Shown here: piece after piece, positions 1-7,112 of the stretch
How the letters are laid out: each line of letters opens with the position of its first letter
Position numbering within the stretch: the first letter of the stretch is position 1
Source: DASULK01 sp036381835
GTDB lineage: Bacteria > Actinomycetota > Actinomycetes > Mycobacteriales > Micromonosporaceae
Length of the DNA stretch: 28,701 bases
NCBI GenBank assembly: GCA_036381835.1
Contig: DASVCA010000172.1
Location: 1 to 28,701, forward strand
Direction of reading: 5' to 3'
Translations under genes and position numbers: made by a program
Notes under the pieces: model-generated
The model's input: the letters and a program-made list of their open reading frames with translations, nothing else
What the model was told of the DNA's origin: nothing
Databases searched by the model: none

Positions 1-1283
1 TGGCGGAGCGAATCGGCACCGACCCGTACGCCTTCGACCCGCTCGGCGGCGACGACGCCCCCGGCGAGGAGCAGCTGCTCGACGACGCCGAACTCGCCGA
101 GATCCGTCGGGAGCTACGGAAGGAACCGCAGGTACGGGCCGCCCTGGACCGGCTGTGGCCGATCCTCACCCCGCAGCAGCTGCTCAGCGACCTGTACGCC
201 TGCGCCGAGCGGCTGGCCACCGCCGCCCCGCAGCTCACCGAGGAAGAACGGCAGCTGCTGTGGCGTGCGGCGGGTGACGGCTGGACGCCGGCCGACGTGC
301 CGTTGCTCGATGAGGCCGCGGAGCTGCTCGGCTGGGACGACCGCGACGAAGCCGCGCGGGCCGAACACCACCGGCGCGCGCGGATCGCATACGCGGAGGG
401 CGCGCTGGAGATCGCCTTCGGCTCCCGCTCCATCGATGTGGAGGACGAGGAGAATCCGGAGGTGCTGTCCGCGACCGATCTGCTCGATGCCGAACTGCTC
501 GCCGAACGGCACGAGGAGCGGGTCCACCTGACGGCCGCCGAGCGGGCGGCGGCGGACCGGACCTGGACGTTCGGCCACATCGTCGTCGACGAGGCGCAGG
601 AGCTGTCCCCGATGGCGTGGCGGCTGCTGATGCGCCGCTGCCCGAGCCGCTCGATGACCGTCGTCGGGGACATGGCGCAGACCGGCGCGCTCGGTGTCGC
701 CGCCTCGTGGCGGGAGATTTTCGAACCGTACGTCGGCGACCGCTGGCGGCTGGCGGAACTCACCGTCAGCTACCGGACGCCCGCCGAGATCATGGCGCTG
801 GCGAACCGGCTGCTGGCGCGCATCGACCCGTCGGTCGAGCCGCCTCGGGCGGTGCGGGAGACCGGCGTGCCGCCGTGGCAGCGCAGCGTCGATCCGGCGA
901 GTCTGGCCCAACGGCTGGTCGAGGCGGTACGCGACGAAGTCGTCGAGGTCGACGGCGGTCGGCTCGGGGTGATCGTCCCGGCGGGCCGCCTCGACGAGCT
1001 CGGCCGGGCGGTCCGCGCCGCGCTGCCGGCGGCGGCGGTCGGCGAGAATGCGGAGCTGACCAGCCCGGTGGTGGTGTTGACCGTCGGGCAGGCCAAGGGT
1101 CTCGAGTTCGACTCCGTCGTGGTCGCCGACCCCGGGCGGATCGTGTCGGAGTCCCCCCGCGGCCTCAGCGATCTCTACGTCGCGCTGACCCGGGCGACCC
1201 AGCGGCTCGGCGTCCTCTATCCGGGCGGGCAAGCGGACCTTTCCCGGCTCGCTCCGATAAGGGATGCGAGTATGGCGGGGTGA
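1..1283 (+). CDS. HelD/HelR-like superfamily 1 RNA polymerase-recycling ATPase, C-terminal part (5' end outside window)
   Basis: The reading frame is already open at base 3 and ends with TGA at 1281-1283, giving about 426 residues of a longer protein. UvrD-type helicase motifs are visible: Walker B HIVVDEAQ (about residue 191-199 of the fragment), motif III VVGDMAQT, motif IV SYRTPAEIM, motif V QAKGLEFD and motif VI VALTRATQ. The N-terminal Walker A half is not in the window. A long charged insertion before motif II and the compact C-terminal end fit HelD-type factors rather than UvrD or PcrA. Known members bind RNA polymerase and use ATP to release it from DNA. The Streptomyces HelR branch also displaces rifamycins. 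HelD and HelR cannot be told apart from this part alone. It overlaps the next gene by 4 bp (GTGA), which suggests translational coupling. Confidence 0.85.
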   Translation, partial: AERIGTDPYAFDPLGGDDAPGEEQLLDDAELAEIRRELRKEPQVRAALDRLWPILTPQQLLSDLYACAERLATAAPQLTEEERQLLWRAAGDGWTPADVPLLDEAAELLGWDDRDEAARAEHHRRARIAYAEGALEIAFGSRSIDVEDEENPEVLSATDLLDAELLAERHEERVHLTAAERAAADRTWTFGHIVVDEAQELSPMAWRLLMRRCPSRSMTVVGDMAQTGALGVAASWREIFEPYVGDRWRLAELTVSYRTPAEIMALANRLLARIDPSVEPPRAVRETGVPPWQRSVDPASLAQRLVEAVRDEVVEVDGGRLGVIVPAGRLDELGRAVRAALPAAAVGENAELTSPVVVLTVGQAKGLEFDSVVVADPGRIVSESPRGLSDLYVALTRATQRLGVLYPGGQADLSRLAPIRDASMAG

Positions 1284-1651
1284 GCAGGGCCGAGAACGTG
1301 CGCTTCCGACACAGCCCGGCGATCCTGGTCGCCGCGATCGTCGCCTTCATCGGTGCCATACCGCTGGCCAGCGCCGCCTGGTTTCTCACCCCGGTGCTGC
1401 TGATCCCCACGGCGGTGGCCGTGTGGGCGTGGCGGGGTGGTACGGAGGCCGGCCCCGACGGGGTGCGGGTACGCGCGCTGCTCGGCGAGCGCCGCATCGA
1501 CTGGTCGGAGATCGTCGAGCTGGCGCCGGACGAGCGGAGCCGGGTGGTGGCCCGGTTGACCAACGGCAACGCCATCCGGCTTCCGGCCGTGTCCGCCGCC
1601 GACCTGCCCCGGCTGGTCGCGGCGAGCGGCCAGCCGGTGGTACGTCAGTAG
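1280..1651 (+). CDS. small membrane PH-domain protein
   Basis: A 123-residue protein starting at GTG 1280, inside the stop of the upstream gene (GTGA overlap). Longer readings of this frame run through the HelD-like gene and are not credible. Two hydrophobic segments lie near the N-terminus (about residues 15-34 and 37-52: VAAIVAFIGAIPLASAAW, then VLLIPTAVAVWAW). They are followed by a short beta-rich domain, GVRVRALLGERRIDWSEI and onwards, typical of the bacterial PH domain in actinobacterial 'PH domain-containing' membrane proteins (bPH_6-like). The function of this family is not established. Coupling to the HelD-like gene suggests co-expression, but that pairing may be only positional. The 3' end overlaps the convergent dehydrogenase gene by 7 bp. 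Confidence 0.8.
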   Translation: MSRAENVRFRHSPAILVAAIVAFIGAIPLASAAWFLTPVLLIPTAVAVWAWRGGTEAGPDGVRVRALLGERRIDWSEIVELAPDERSRVVARLTNGNAIRLPAVSAADLPRLVAASGQPVVRQ

Positions 1652-2562
1652 CCGTCCACCACCTCGTTGAGCAACGGCTTCCCGGCGGCGTACCGACGCA
1701 ACTGCTCGCCGACCAGGCGGTAGGCGCGCGGCCGCAGCCCGGGCACGGTCGCCGCGACGTGCGGGGTCAGCAGCACGTTCGGCATGTCCCACAGGGGGTG
1801 GCCGGCGGGCAGCGGCTCCGGGTCGGTGACGTCGAGCGCCGCGGAGATCCGTCCGGTGGCGAGCTCGGCGACCAGGTCGTCGGTCCGCACCACCGGGCCG
1901 CGGGCGGCGTTGACCAGCAGCGCCCCGTCCGGCAGTGCGGCCAGGAATCGGGCGTCCACCAGGCCCCGGGTCTGCTCGGTGAGCGGCACCAGCAGGACCA
2001 CCACGTCGGCCGCCGGGAGCAGCGCCGGCAGTTCGGTGACGTCGTGGACGCCGGGGCGGGCGGTGCGGGCGACCAGGGTCACCTCGACGTCGAACGGGAC
2101 CAGCCGGCGGTGCACGGCGGTGCCGATGGCCCCGGCACCGACGATGAGCACCCGTTTGCCGGCCAGCTCGTCGGTCGGGGTGAACTCCGCGTACGACCAC
2201 TCGTGCCGGGCCTGCGCGCGGACGAACGCGGGGAAGGCACGCAGATGGGCGAGGATCGCGGTGACCACCCATTCGGCGGTTGCGGAGTCGTGCACGCCGC
2301 GCGCGTCGTACAGGCGGACCCCGTCCGGCAGCCGCCCGACCCAGTGGTCGGCGCCGGCGGAGAGCAGTTGGACCACGCGCAGGTCGGGAAGCTTGGCCGC
2401 GAGCCGCACCACGTCGGGGTCGGCGAGGAACGGGGGCACCCAGAACTCGACATCGTTGGGACCGTGGTATCCGGCCGGGTCGGGGACGACCTCGACGACG
2501 ACGCCCTCCGGGACCTCGCCCAACAACCGCCGACCCTGCTCGTGCGGGATCCATGCCTTCAC
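1645..2562 (-). CDS. D-isomer-specific 2-hydroxyacid dehydrogenase
   Basis: A cytosolic NAD(P)-dependent oxidoreductase that interconverts 2-hydroxyacids and 2-oxoacids. The substrate (glyoxylate, hydroxypyruvate or another) cannot be read from the sequence. From GTG 2562 it has 305 residues. The Rossmann motif GAGAIG is at about residue 142. The catalytic triad is visible as Arg221 (NAARGPVV), Glu249 (DVTDPEPLP) and His268 (LLTPHVAAT). I prefer GTG 2562 because the protein then begins VKAWIPHE, like related proteins, and because a -10-like TATTGT lies 8 nt upstream. An ATG at 2595 would add 11 residues of unlike character (ANRCGLLSAA) and has no clear ribosome site. The gene is convergent with the PH-domain gene (7 bp tail overlap) and divergent from the lipoprotein gene at 2675. 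Confidence 0.88.
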   Translation of the reverse strand: MKAWIPHEQGRRLLGEVPEGVVVEVVPDPAGYHGPNDVEFWVPPFLADPDVVRLAAKLPDLRVVQLLSAGADHWVGRLPDGVRLYDARGVHDSATAEWVVTAILAHLRAFPAFVRAQARHEWSYAEFTPTDELAGKRVLIVGAGAIGTAVHRRLVPFDVEVTLVARTARPGVHDVTELPALLPAADVVVLLVPLTEQTRGLVDARFLAALPDGALLVNAARGPVVRTDDLVAELATGRISAALDVTDPEPLPAGHPLWDMPNVLLTPHVAATVPGLRPRAYRLVGEQLRRYAAGKPLLNEVVDGY

Positions 2563-2570
2563 AGCCGCTG

Positions 2571-2576
2571 ACAATA
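2571..2576 (-). promoter_or_regulatory. candidate -10 (TATTGT) of a leaderless promoter for the hydroxyacid dehydrogenase
   Basis: TATTGT matches TANNNT and sits 8 nt before GTG 2562, so transcription would begin at or next to the start codon. No Shine-Dalgarno sequence is seen before this GTG. The call is inferred from spacing only. Confidence 0.35.
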
Positions 2577-2662
2577 GCCCGCACCGGTTGGCCATGAGGG
2601 CACCGGCACGACACCCAAGTCATGATCGACGTTGCGGGCGGTGGTGGGTGGGCGGGCGTGGT

Positions 2663-2668
2663 TAGGCT
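2663..2668 (+). promoter_or_regulatory. candidate -10 (TAGGCT) of a leaderless promoter for the sorbosone dehydrogenase-like lipoprotein
   Basis: TAGGCT fits TANNNT, with exactly 6 nt (GAGCGG) before GTG 2675. This is the usual arrangement of actinobacterial leaderless genes. The 2596-2674 interval between the two divergent genes is G-rich and shows no other feature. Confidence 0.45.
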
Positions 2669-2674
2669 GAGCGG

Positions 2675-3835
2675 GTGAGCGTTCTGCCCCGTCGATCCAC
2701 GGCCGTACGCGCCGCGGTCACCCTCGGCACGGCGGTGGTCCTGCTCGCCGGATGCGCCTTCGGCGAGCCCGGCCCCGATCCGGCCGCCCAGCCGCCCGCC
2801 TTCCCCGACCCGACCACGTCCAGCGGGCCGGACGGCGGACAGCCGGCGACCACCGTGCTGGCGCGCGGGCTACGCGTGCCCTGGGGCATCGCCTTCCTGC
2901 CCGACGGTGGGGCGCTGGTCACCGAACGGGACACCGCGCGCATCCTCAAGGTCGGCCCGGAGTCCGGACCGGACGGGCTGCGGGTGACCCCGGTGCAGAC
3001 CCTCGACGAGGTGGACGGCGCCGGCGAAGGCGGACTGCTGGGCATCGCCGTATCACCGCACTACCAGACCGACCAGACCGTCTTCGTCTACTACACCACC
3101 GCCGAGGACAACCGGATCGCCAAGCTCACCCTCGGCGAGGAGCCCGTGCCGATCCTCACCGGCATCCCCCGCTCCGGCATCCACAACGGCGGCCAGCTCG
3201 CCTTCGGCCCGGACGGATACCTCTACGCCACGACCGGCGACGCCTCCGCCCAGGGGCTCGCTCAGGATCCGCGGAGCCTGGGCGGCAAGATCCTGCGAAT
3301 CACGCCGGACGGGCGCCCGGCCCCGGGCAACCCGCTCCCGGACTCCCCGGTCTGGTCGCTCGGGCACCGCAACGTGCAGGGCATCGCGTGGACCGACGAC
3401 GGCCGGCTCTACGCCGCCGAGTTCGGGCAGAACGACTGGGACGAGGTCAACCTGATCGAGCCGGGCCGCAACTACGGCTGGCCCGAGGTGGAGGGGGCGG
3501 GCACCGGCGGGGGCCGCTTCGTCGAGCCGATCGTCACCTGGCGCACCCACGAGGCGTCCTGCTCGGGGGCGGCGATGGTCGGGCGGGTCTTCGTCACCGC
3601 CTGTCTGCGCGGCCAACGGCTGTGGCTGGTCGAGCTCACCGCGACGGGACGCGTGCTCGGCCGGCCGCGGGCGCTGCTGGAAGGCGCGTACGGGCGGCTG
3701 CGGGCCGCGGTGGTCGCCCCGGACGGCTCGCTGTGGATCTCCACATCGAACCACGACGGACGCGGGCGGCCCGCACCCGAGGACGACCGCATCATCCGAC
3801 TGGTCCTCTCCGGCGGCACGGCCGGGCGGACCTGA
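2675..3835 (+). CDS. lipoprotein of the PQQ-dependent glucose/L-sorbosone dehydrogenase family (GSDH)
   Basis: A 386-residue exported protein. The N-terminus has two arginines, a hydrophobic stretch and a lipobox LLAGC with Cys27, so it is probably lipid-anchored outside the cell membrane. A low-complexity Pro/Asp linker follows to about residue 55. The rest is a six-bladed beta-propeller of the GSDH family, with motifs VPWGIAFLPDGGALVTERD, GGLLGIAVSPHY, IHNGGQLAFGPDGYLYATT, LGGKILRITPDG, SLGHRNVQGIAW, YAAEFGQNDWDEVNLI and GRNYGWPEVEG. Characterised relatives are soluble aldose dehydrogenases that use PQQ. I see no PQQ biosynthesis genes here, so the substrate and cofactor are uncertain. The gene probably has its own promoter. 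It is followed 71 bp later by a co-directional metallophosphoesterase with its own start signals. Confidence 0.9.
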   Translation: MSVLPRRSTAVRAAVTLGTAVVLLAGCAFGEPGPDPAAQPPAFPDPTTSSGPDGGQPATTVLARGLRVPWGIAFLPDGGALVTERDTARILKVGPESGPDGLRVTPVQTLDEVDGAGEGGLLGIAVSPHYQTDQTVFVYYTTAEDNRIAKLTLGEEPVPILTGIPRSGIHNGGQLAFGPDGYLYATTGDASAQGLAQDPRSLGGKILRITPDGRPAPGNPLPDSPVWSLGHRNVQGIAWTDDGRLYAAEFGQNDWDEVNLIEPGRNYGWPEVEGAGTGGGRFVEPIVTWRTHEASCSGAAMVGRVFVTACLRGQRLWLVELTATGRVLGRPRALLEGAYGRLRAAVVAPDGSLWISTSNHDGRGRPAPEDDRIIRLVLSGGTAGRT

Positions 3836-3870
3836 GCGTGCATCGACGGCAGACCGTGAACAGAGCGGCT

Positions 3871-3891
3871 CGGTCACCCGGGCGGTGACCG
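3871..3891. promoter_or_regulatory. perfect inverted repeat, 8-bp arms (CGGTCACC / GGTGACCG), loop CGGGC
   Basis: It lies 35 bp after the lipoprotein stop and ends 2 bp before the -10-like element of the metallophosphoesterase. It could be the upstream gene's factor-independent terminator (no T-run follows) or an operator in the -35/-10 spacer of the next promoter. Sequence alone does not decide. Confidence 0.5.
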
Positions 3892-3893
3892 GT

Positions 3894-3899
3894 AATGAT
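3894..3899 (+). promoter_or_regulatory. candidate -10 (AATGAT) for the metallophosphoesterase
   Basis: AATGAT lies 7 nt before ATG 3907 and abuts the inverted repeat at 3871-3891. It differs from TANNNT at the first base. If used, the mRNA would be leaderless from 3907, and the in-frame ATG at 3895 would lie inside the promoter. Confidence 0.3.
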
Positions 3900-3906
3900 T
3901 GAGGAC

Positions 3907-5553
3907 ATGCAGACGCGAGGGATGATCAAGACGGGATGGTTCGGTCGGGTGCGGGCCGCGCTGCGGAGCCTGCCGGCCCTGCCCGTCACCGCCCGCCGCG
4001 TCCGCGGCGTTCGACACACCCGCCGCATCGGGCTCGGTCTCGCCGTCCTCACCGTGGCGGTCGCCGGGGTGCTCCTCGGCCTGCTGCTGGGCGGCCGGGT
4101 CCAGGCCGACATCGGCCCCTTCCGGGCCAATGTCGGCATCAGCCCGACCGTCAACGGGTACAGCACGCTGAACGTACCCCCACTGGGTGCCCTGCACCTG
4201 GACAGCCACGACGGTCCCACGCACCTGTCCGTGCAGCTCGACGCGTTGGACCAGCGCCGCACCCAGGCGTTGATCAATGATCCGGCCGGTCTCGCCCGGG
4301 CCAGCGAGTCGGCGCTGCGGGACGTCCAGGCGGCCGTGCTGCGGGTCGTGCTCCAGAGCATCGGTGTCGCCGTACTGGTCACCCTCGTCCTGGCGGCACT
4401 GGTGTTCCGCGACATCCGCCGGGTCGCCTGGTCGGGCACGCTGGCGCTGGCCATCACCGCGGGCAGCCTCGGGATCGCCGCGCTCACACTGCGGCCGCAG
4501 TCGATCGAGGAACCGCGGTACGAAGGGCTGCTGATCAACGCACCCGCCCTGGTGGGCGATGCCCGCCGGATCGCGGACGACTACAACAAGTACGCCGAAC
4601 AACTGCAACGCCTGGTCGGCAACGTCAGCCGGATCTTCACCACCGTGTCGGCGCTGCCGGTCTACGAGCCGGCGGACGGCGGCATCCGCGTGCTGCACGT
4701 CTCCGATCTGCATCTCAACCCGTCGTCGTGGCAGGTCATCCGCACCGTGGTGGAGCAGTTCAAGATCGACGTGGTGATCGACACCGGGGACATCACCGAC
4801 TGGGGCAGCGAACCGGAGGCGTCCTACGTCGGCTCGATCGGCCTGCTCGACGTCCCGTACGTCTACATCCGCGGCAACCACGACTCGCAGGCGACCGCCG
4901 CGGCGGTGGCCGAGCAGCCCAACGCCGTCGTGCTGGACAACTCGACGACGACGGTGGCGGGGCTGACCATCGCCGGCATCAGCGACCCCCGGTTCACCCC
5001 CGACAAGCAGACCTCGGCCGGTGGGGAGGGACTGACCGGCGAGATCGCCGAACAGTTGATCGGCACCGGGGAGAGGTTGGCCGCCACCGTCGAGGCCTCG
5101 CCGGACCCGGTCGACATCGCCCTGGTCCACGATCCGGCCTCGGCGGGCCCGCTGTCCGGCCGTACCCGCGTCGTACTGGCCGGGCACACCCACAGCCGAG
5201 CGGTGAACATGCTGCCCGCCGCCCCGGACGGCGACCCCACGGTGCTGATGGTGCAGGGTTCAACGGGCGGCGCCGGCCTGCGGGGCCTCGAAGGCGAGGA
5301 GCCGCTGCCGCTGGCCATGTCGGTGCTCTACTTCGATCAGACGCGTACCTTGCAGGCGTACGACGACATCCTGGTCGGCGGCACAGGCCAGGCCCAGGTG
5401 AACCTGGAACGGCATGTGATCGCGAAACCCGACACCGGGGAGGTGGACGTGCCGGTCACGCCCACCCCGACCCGCGGTCCCACACCGACGCCGACCCCGA
5501 CCGCACCGGCGACCCCGACACCGACCCCGGCCGCGCCGACCCGGACCGGCTGA
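3907..5553 (+). CDS. membrane-anchored calcineurin-like metallophosphoesterase with Pro-Thr tail
   Basis: 548 residues from ATG 3907; an ATG at 3895 would add four residues. A basic N-terminus precedes a transmembrane helix (about 41-63), an external domain of roughly 85 residues, two more helices (about 150-168 and 176-196), and then the enzyme. All metallophosphoesterase metal ligands are present: Asp267 and His269 in SDLHLN, Asp295 in GDITDW, Asn324/His325/Asp326 in GNHDS, His408 in LVHDP, and His427/His429 in GHTH. The last 33 residues are a (Pro-Thr)n low-complexity tail with matching tandem codons, typical of a wall-spanning or flexible segment. With three membrane segments after a basic N-terminus, the enzyme would probably lie outside, but topology needs testing. 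Substrate is unknown. The membrane-plus-MPE layout is shared by uncharacterised actinobacterial proteins. Confidence 0.88.
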   Translation: MQTRGMIKTGWFGRVRAALRSLPALPVTARRVRGVRHTRRIGLGLAVLTVAVAGVLLGLLLGGRVQADIGPFRANVGISPTVNGYSTLNVPPLGALHLDSHDGPTHLSVQLDALDQRRTQALINDPAGLARASESALRDVQAAVLRVVLQSIGVAVLVTLVLAALVFRDIRRVAWSGTLALAITAGSLGIAALTLRPQSIEEPRYEGLLINAPALVGDARRIADDYNKYAEQLQRLVGNVSRIFTTVSALPVYEPADGGIRVLHVSDLHLNPSSWQVIRTVVEQFKIDVVIDTGDITDWGSEPEASYVGSIGLLDVPYVYIRGNHDSQATAAAVAEQPNAVVLDNSTTTVAGLTIAGISDPRFTPDKQTSAGGEGLTGEIAEQLIGTGERLAATVEASPDPVDIALVHDPASAGPLSGRTRVVLAGHTHSRAVNMLPAAPDGDPTVLMVQGSTGGAGLRGLEGEEPLPLAMSVLYFDQTRTLQAYDDILVGGTGQAQVNLERHVIAKPDTGEVDVPVTPTPTRGPTPTPTPTAPATPTPTPAAPTRTG

Positions 5554-5572
5554 CGGGCCGTGATCCGGCCCG
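5554..5572. terminator. hairpin between convergent genes
   Basis: The arms CGGGCCG / CGGCCCG (7 bp perfect) with loop TGATC start directly after the metallophosphoesterase stop and end 16 bp before the gatB stop. There is no T-run, which is usual for GC-rich actinobacteria, so it could act for both strands. Confidence 0.55.
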
Positions 5573-5588
5573 GTCGCCCCGGGGCCGG

Positions 5589-7091
5589 TCAGCCCTCGAC
5601 GCCGAGCCGGCTCAGGATCAGCTCACGCACCGTCTTCGCGTCCGCCTGCCCTCGGGTGGCCTTCAACACCGCGCCGACCAGCGCCCCGGCCGCGGCCACC
5701 TTCCCGCCGCGGACCTTCTCCGCGATGTCAGGGTTGGCCGCGATCGCCTCGTCCACGGCCGCGGTCAGCGCCCCGGTGTCGGAGACGACCTCCAGGCCGC
5801 GCGCGGTCATCACCTCGGTGGGCGAGCCCTCGCCGGCCAGTACCCCCTCCAGCACGACCCGGGCCAGCTTGTCGGTGAGCTTGCCCGCTTCGACCAGACC
5901 CTGCAGCTCGGCGACCTGCGTCGGGGTGGCGCCCACCTCGGCGAGCTCGACGCCCGCCTCGTTGGCCCGCCGGGACAGCTCACCCAGCCACCACTTGCGC
6001 GCGGCGCCCGGCGTGGCACCAGCGGCGACGGTCTGCTCGATGAGGTCGACCGCGCCCGCGTTCACCACCGCCTGCATGTCGAGGTCGGACAGCCCCCACT
6101 CCTGCTGCAGCCGGCGACGGCGCAACCTGGGCAGCTCCGGCAGCGAGGCACGCAACGACTCAACCCAGGCGGGGTCCGGTGCGAGCGGAACCAGGTCCGG
6201 TTCCGGGAAGTAGCGGTAGTCGGTGGCGGTCTCCTTCGACCGGCCGGCCGTGGTCTCTCCGGTGTCCTCGTGGAAGTGCCGGGTCTCCTGGACGATGCGC
6301 CCTCCGGCGTCGAGGATCGCGGCCTGGCGCAGCATCTCGCTGCGCACCGCCCGCTCCACCGAGCGCAGCGAGTTCACGTTCTTCGTCTCGGTCCGGGTGC
6401 CCCACTCGGTGGCACCGATCGGGGTGAGGGAGGTGTTGACGTCGCAGCGCAGCGAGCCTTCCTCCATCCGTACGTCGGAGACGCCGAGCGCGCGGATCAC
6501 ATCCCGCAGCTCGGTGACGTAGGCCCGGGCCACGGCCGGCGCGAGCCGGCCGGTGCCGACGATCGGCTTGGTCACGATCTCCACCAGCGGGATGCCGGCC
6601 CGGTTGTAGTCGACCAGCGACTCGGTGGCACCGTGGATGCGCCCGGTGGCCCCGCCGACGTGCAGCGTCTTACCGGTGTCCTCCTCCAGGTGCACCCGCT
6701 CGATGCCGACCCGGACGGTCTGACCGTCGACCTCCACGTCCAGCCAGCCGTCGGAGCAGAGCGGCTCGTCGTACTGGCTGATCTGGAAGTTCTTCGGCAT
6801 GTCCGGATAGAAGTAGTTCTTCCGGGCGAAGCGGCACCACGATGCGATCGAGCAGTTGAGCGCCAGGCCGATACGGATCGTCGCCTCGACCGCGGCGGCG
6901 TTGGCCACCGGCAGTGAGCCGGGCAGCCCGAGGCACACCGGGCAGACCCGGGTGTTGGGCGCGCCGCCGAAGTCGGTGGGGCAACCGCAGAACATCTTCG
7001 TCCGGGTGCCCAGCTCGACGTGCGTCTCCAGGCCGATCACCGGCTCGTAGCGCTCGACGACCCCGTCATAGGAGGTCAACGTCGTGGTCAT
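5589..7091 (-). CDS. gatB: aspartyl/glutamyl-tRNA(Asn/Gln) amidotransferase subunit B
   Basis: The 500-residue GatB recognises Asp-tRNA(Asn) and/or Glu-tRNA(Gln) and phosphorylates the misacylated residue so that GatA-derived ammonia can amidate it. The N-terminal signature YEPVIGLETHVEL is followed by the zinc-type cysteines CGCP and CPVCLGLPG. The motif ARKNYFYPDMPKNFQISQYD and the C-terminal YqeY-like helical tail (KVRGGKVAAAGALVGAVLKA) are intact. Length matches the family. ATG 7091 has a GGAG ribosome site 5-6 nt upstream, and the gene follows gatA after 21 bp. It is the last gene of gatC-gatA-gatB and faces the hairpin at 5554-5572. The operon implies indirect tRNA amidation, as in other actinomycetes that lack GlnRS and/or AsnRS. 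Confidence 0.97.
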   Translation of the reverse strand: MTTTLTSYDGVVERYEPVIGLETHVELGTRTKMFCGCPTDFGGAPNTRVCPVCLGLPGSLPVANAAAVEATIRIGLALNCSIASWCRFARKNYFYPDMPKNFQISQYDEPLCSDGWLDVEVDGQTVRVGIERVHLEEDTGKTLHVGGATGRIHGATESLVDYNRAGIPLVEIVTKPIVGTGRLAPAVARAYVTELRDVIRALGVSDVRMEEGSLRCDVNTSLTPIGATEWGTRTETKNVNSLRSVERAVRSEMLRQAAILDAGGRIVQETRHFHEDTGETTAGRSKETATDYRYFPEPDLVPLAPDPAWVESLRASLPELPRLRRRRLQQEWGLSDLDMQAVVNAGAVDLIEQTVAAGATPGAARKWWLGELSRRANEAGVELAEVGATPTQVAELQGLVEAGKLTDKLARVVLEGVLAGEGSPTEVMTARGLEVVSDTGALTAAVDEAIAANPDIAEKVRGGKVAAAGALVGAVLKATRGQADAKTVRELILSRLGVEG

Positions 7092-7112
7092 CAGTGCTCC
7101 TGCCTCGGAAAA

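Noticed and set aside
1217..2623. A 468-residue minus-strand frame across the PH-domain gene and the dehydrogenase
   Set aside because: Arg/Pro/Gly-rich without motifs. The two overlapping real genes have clear family motifs.
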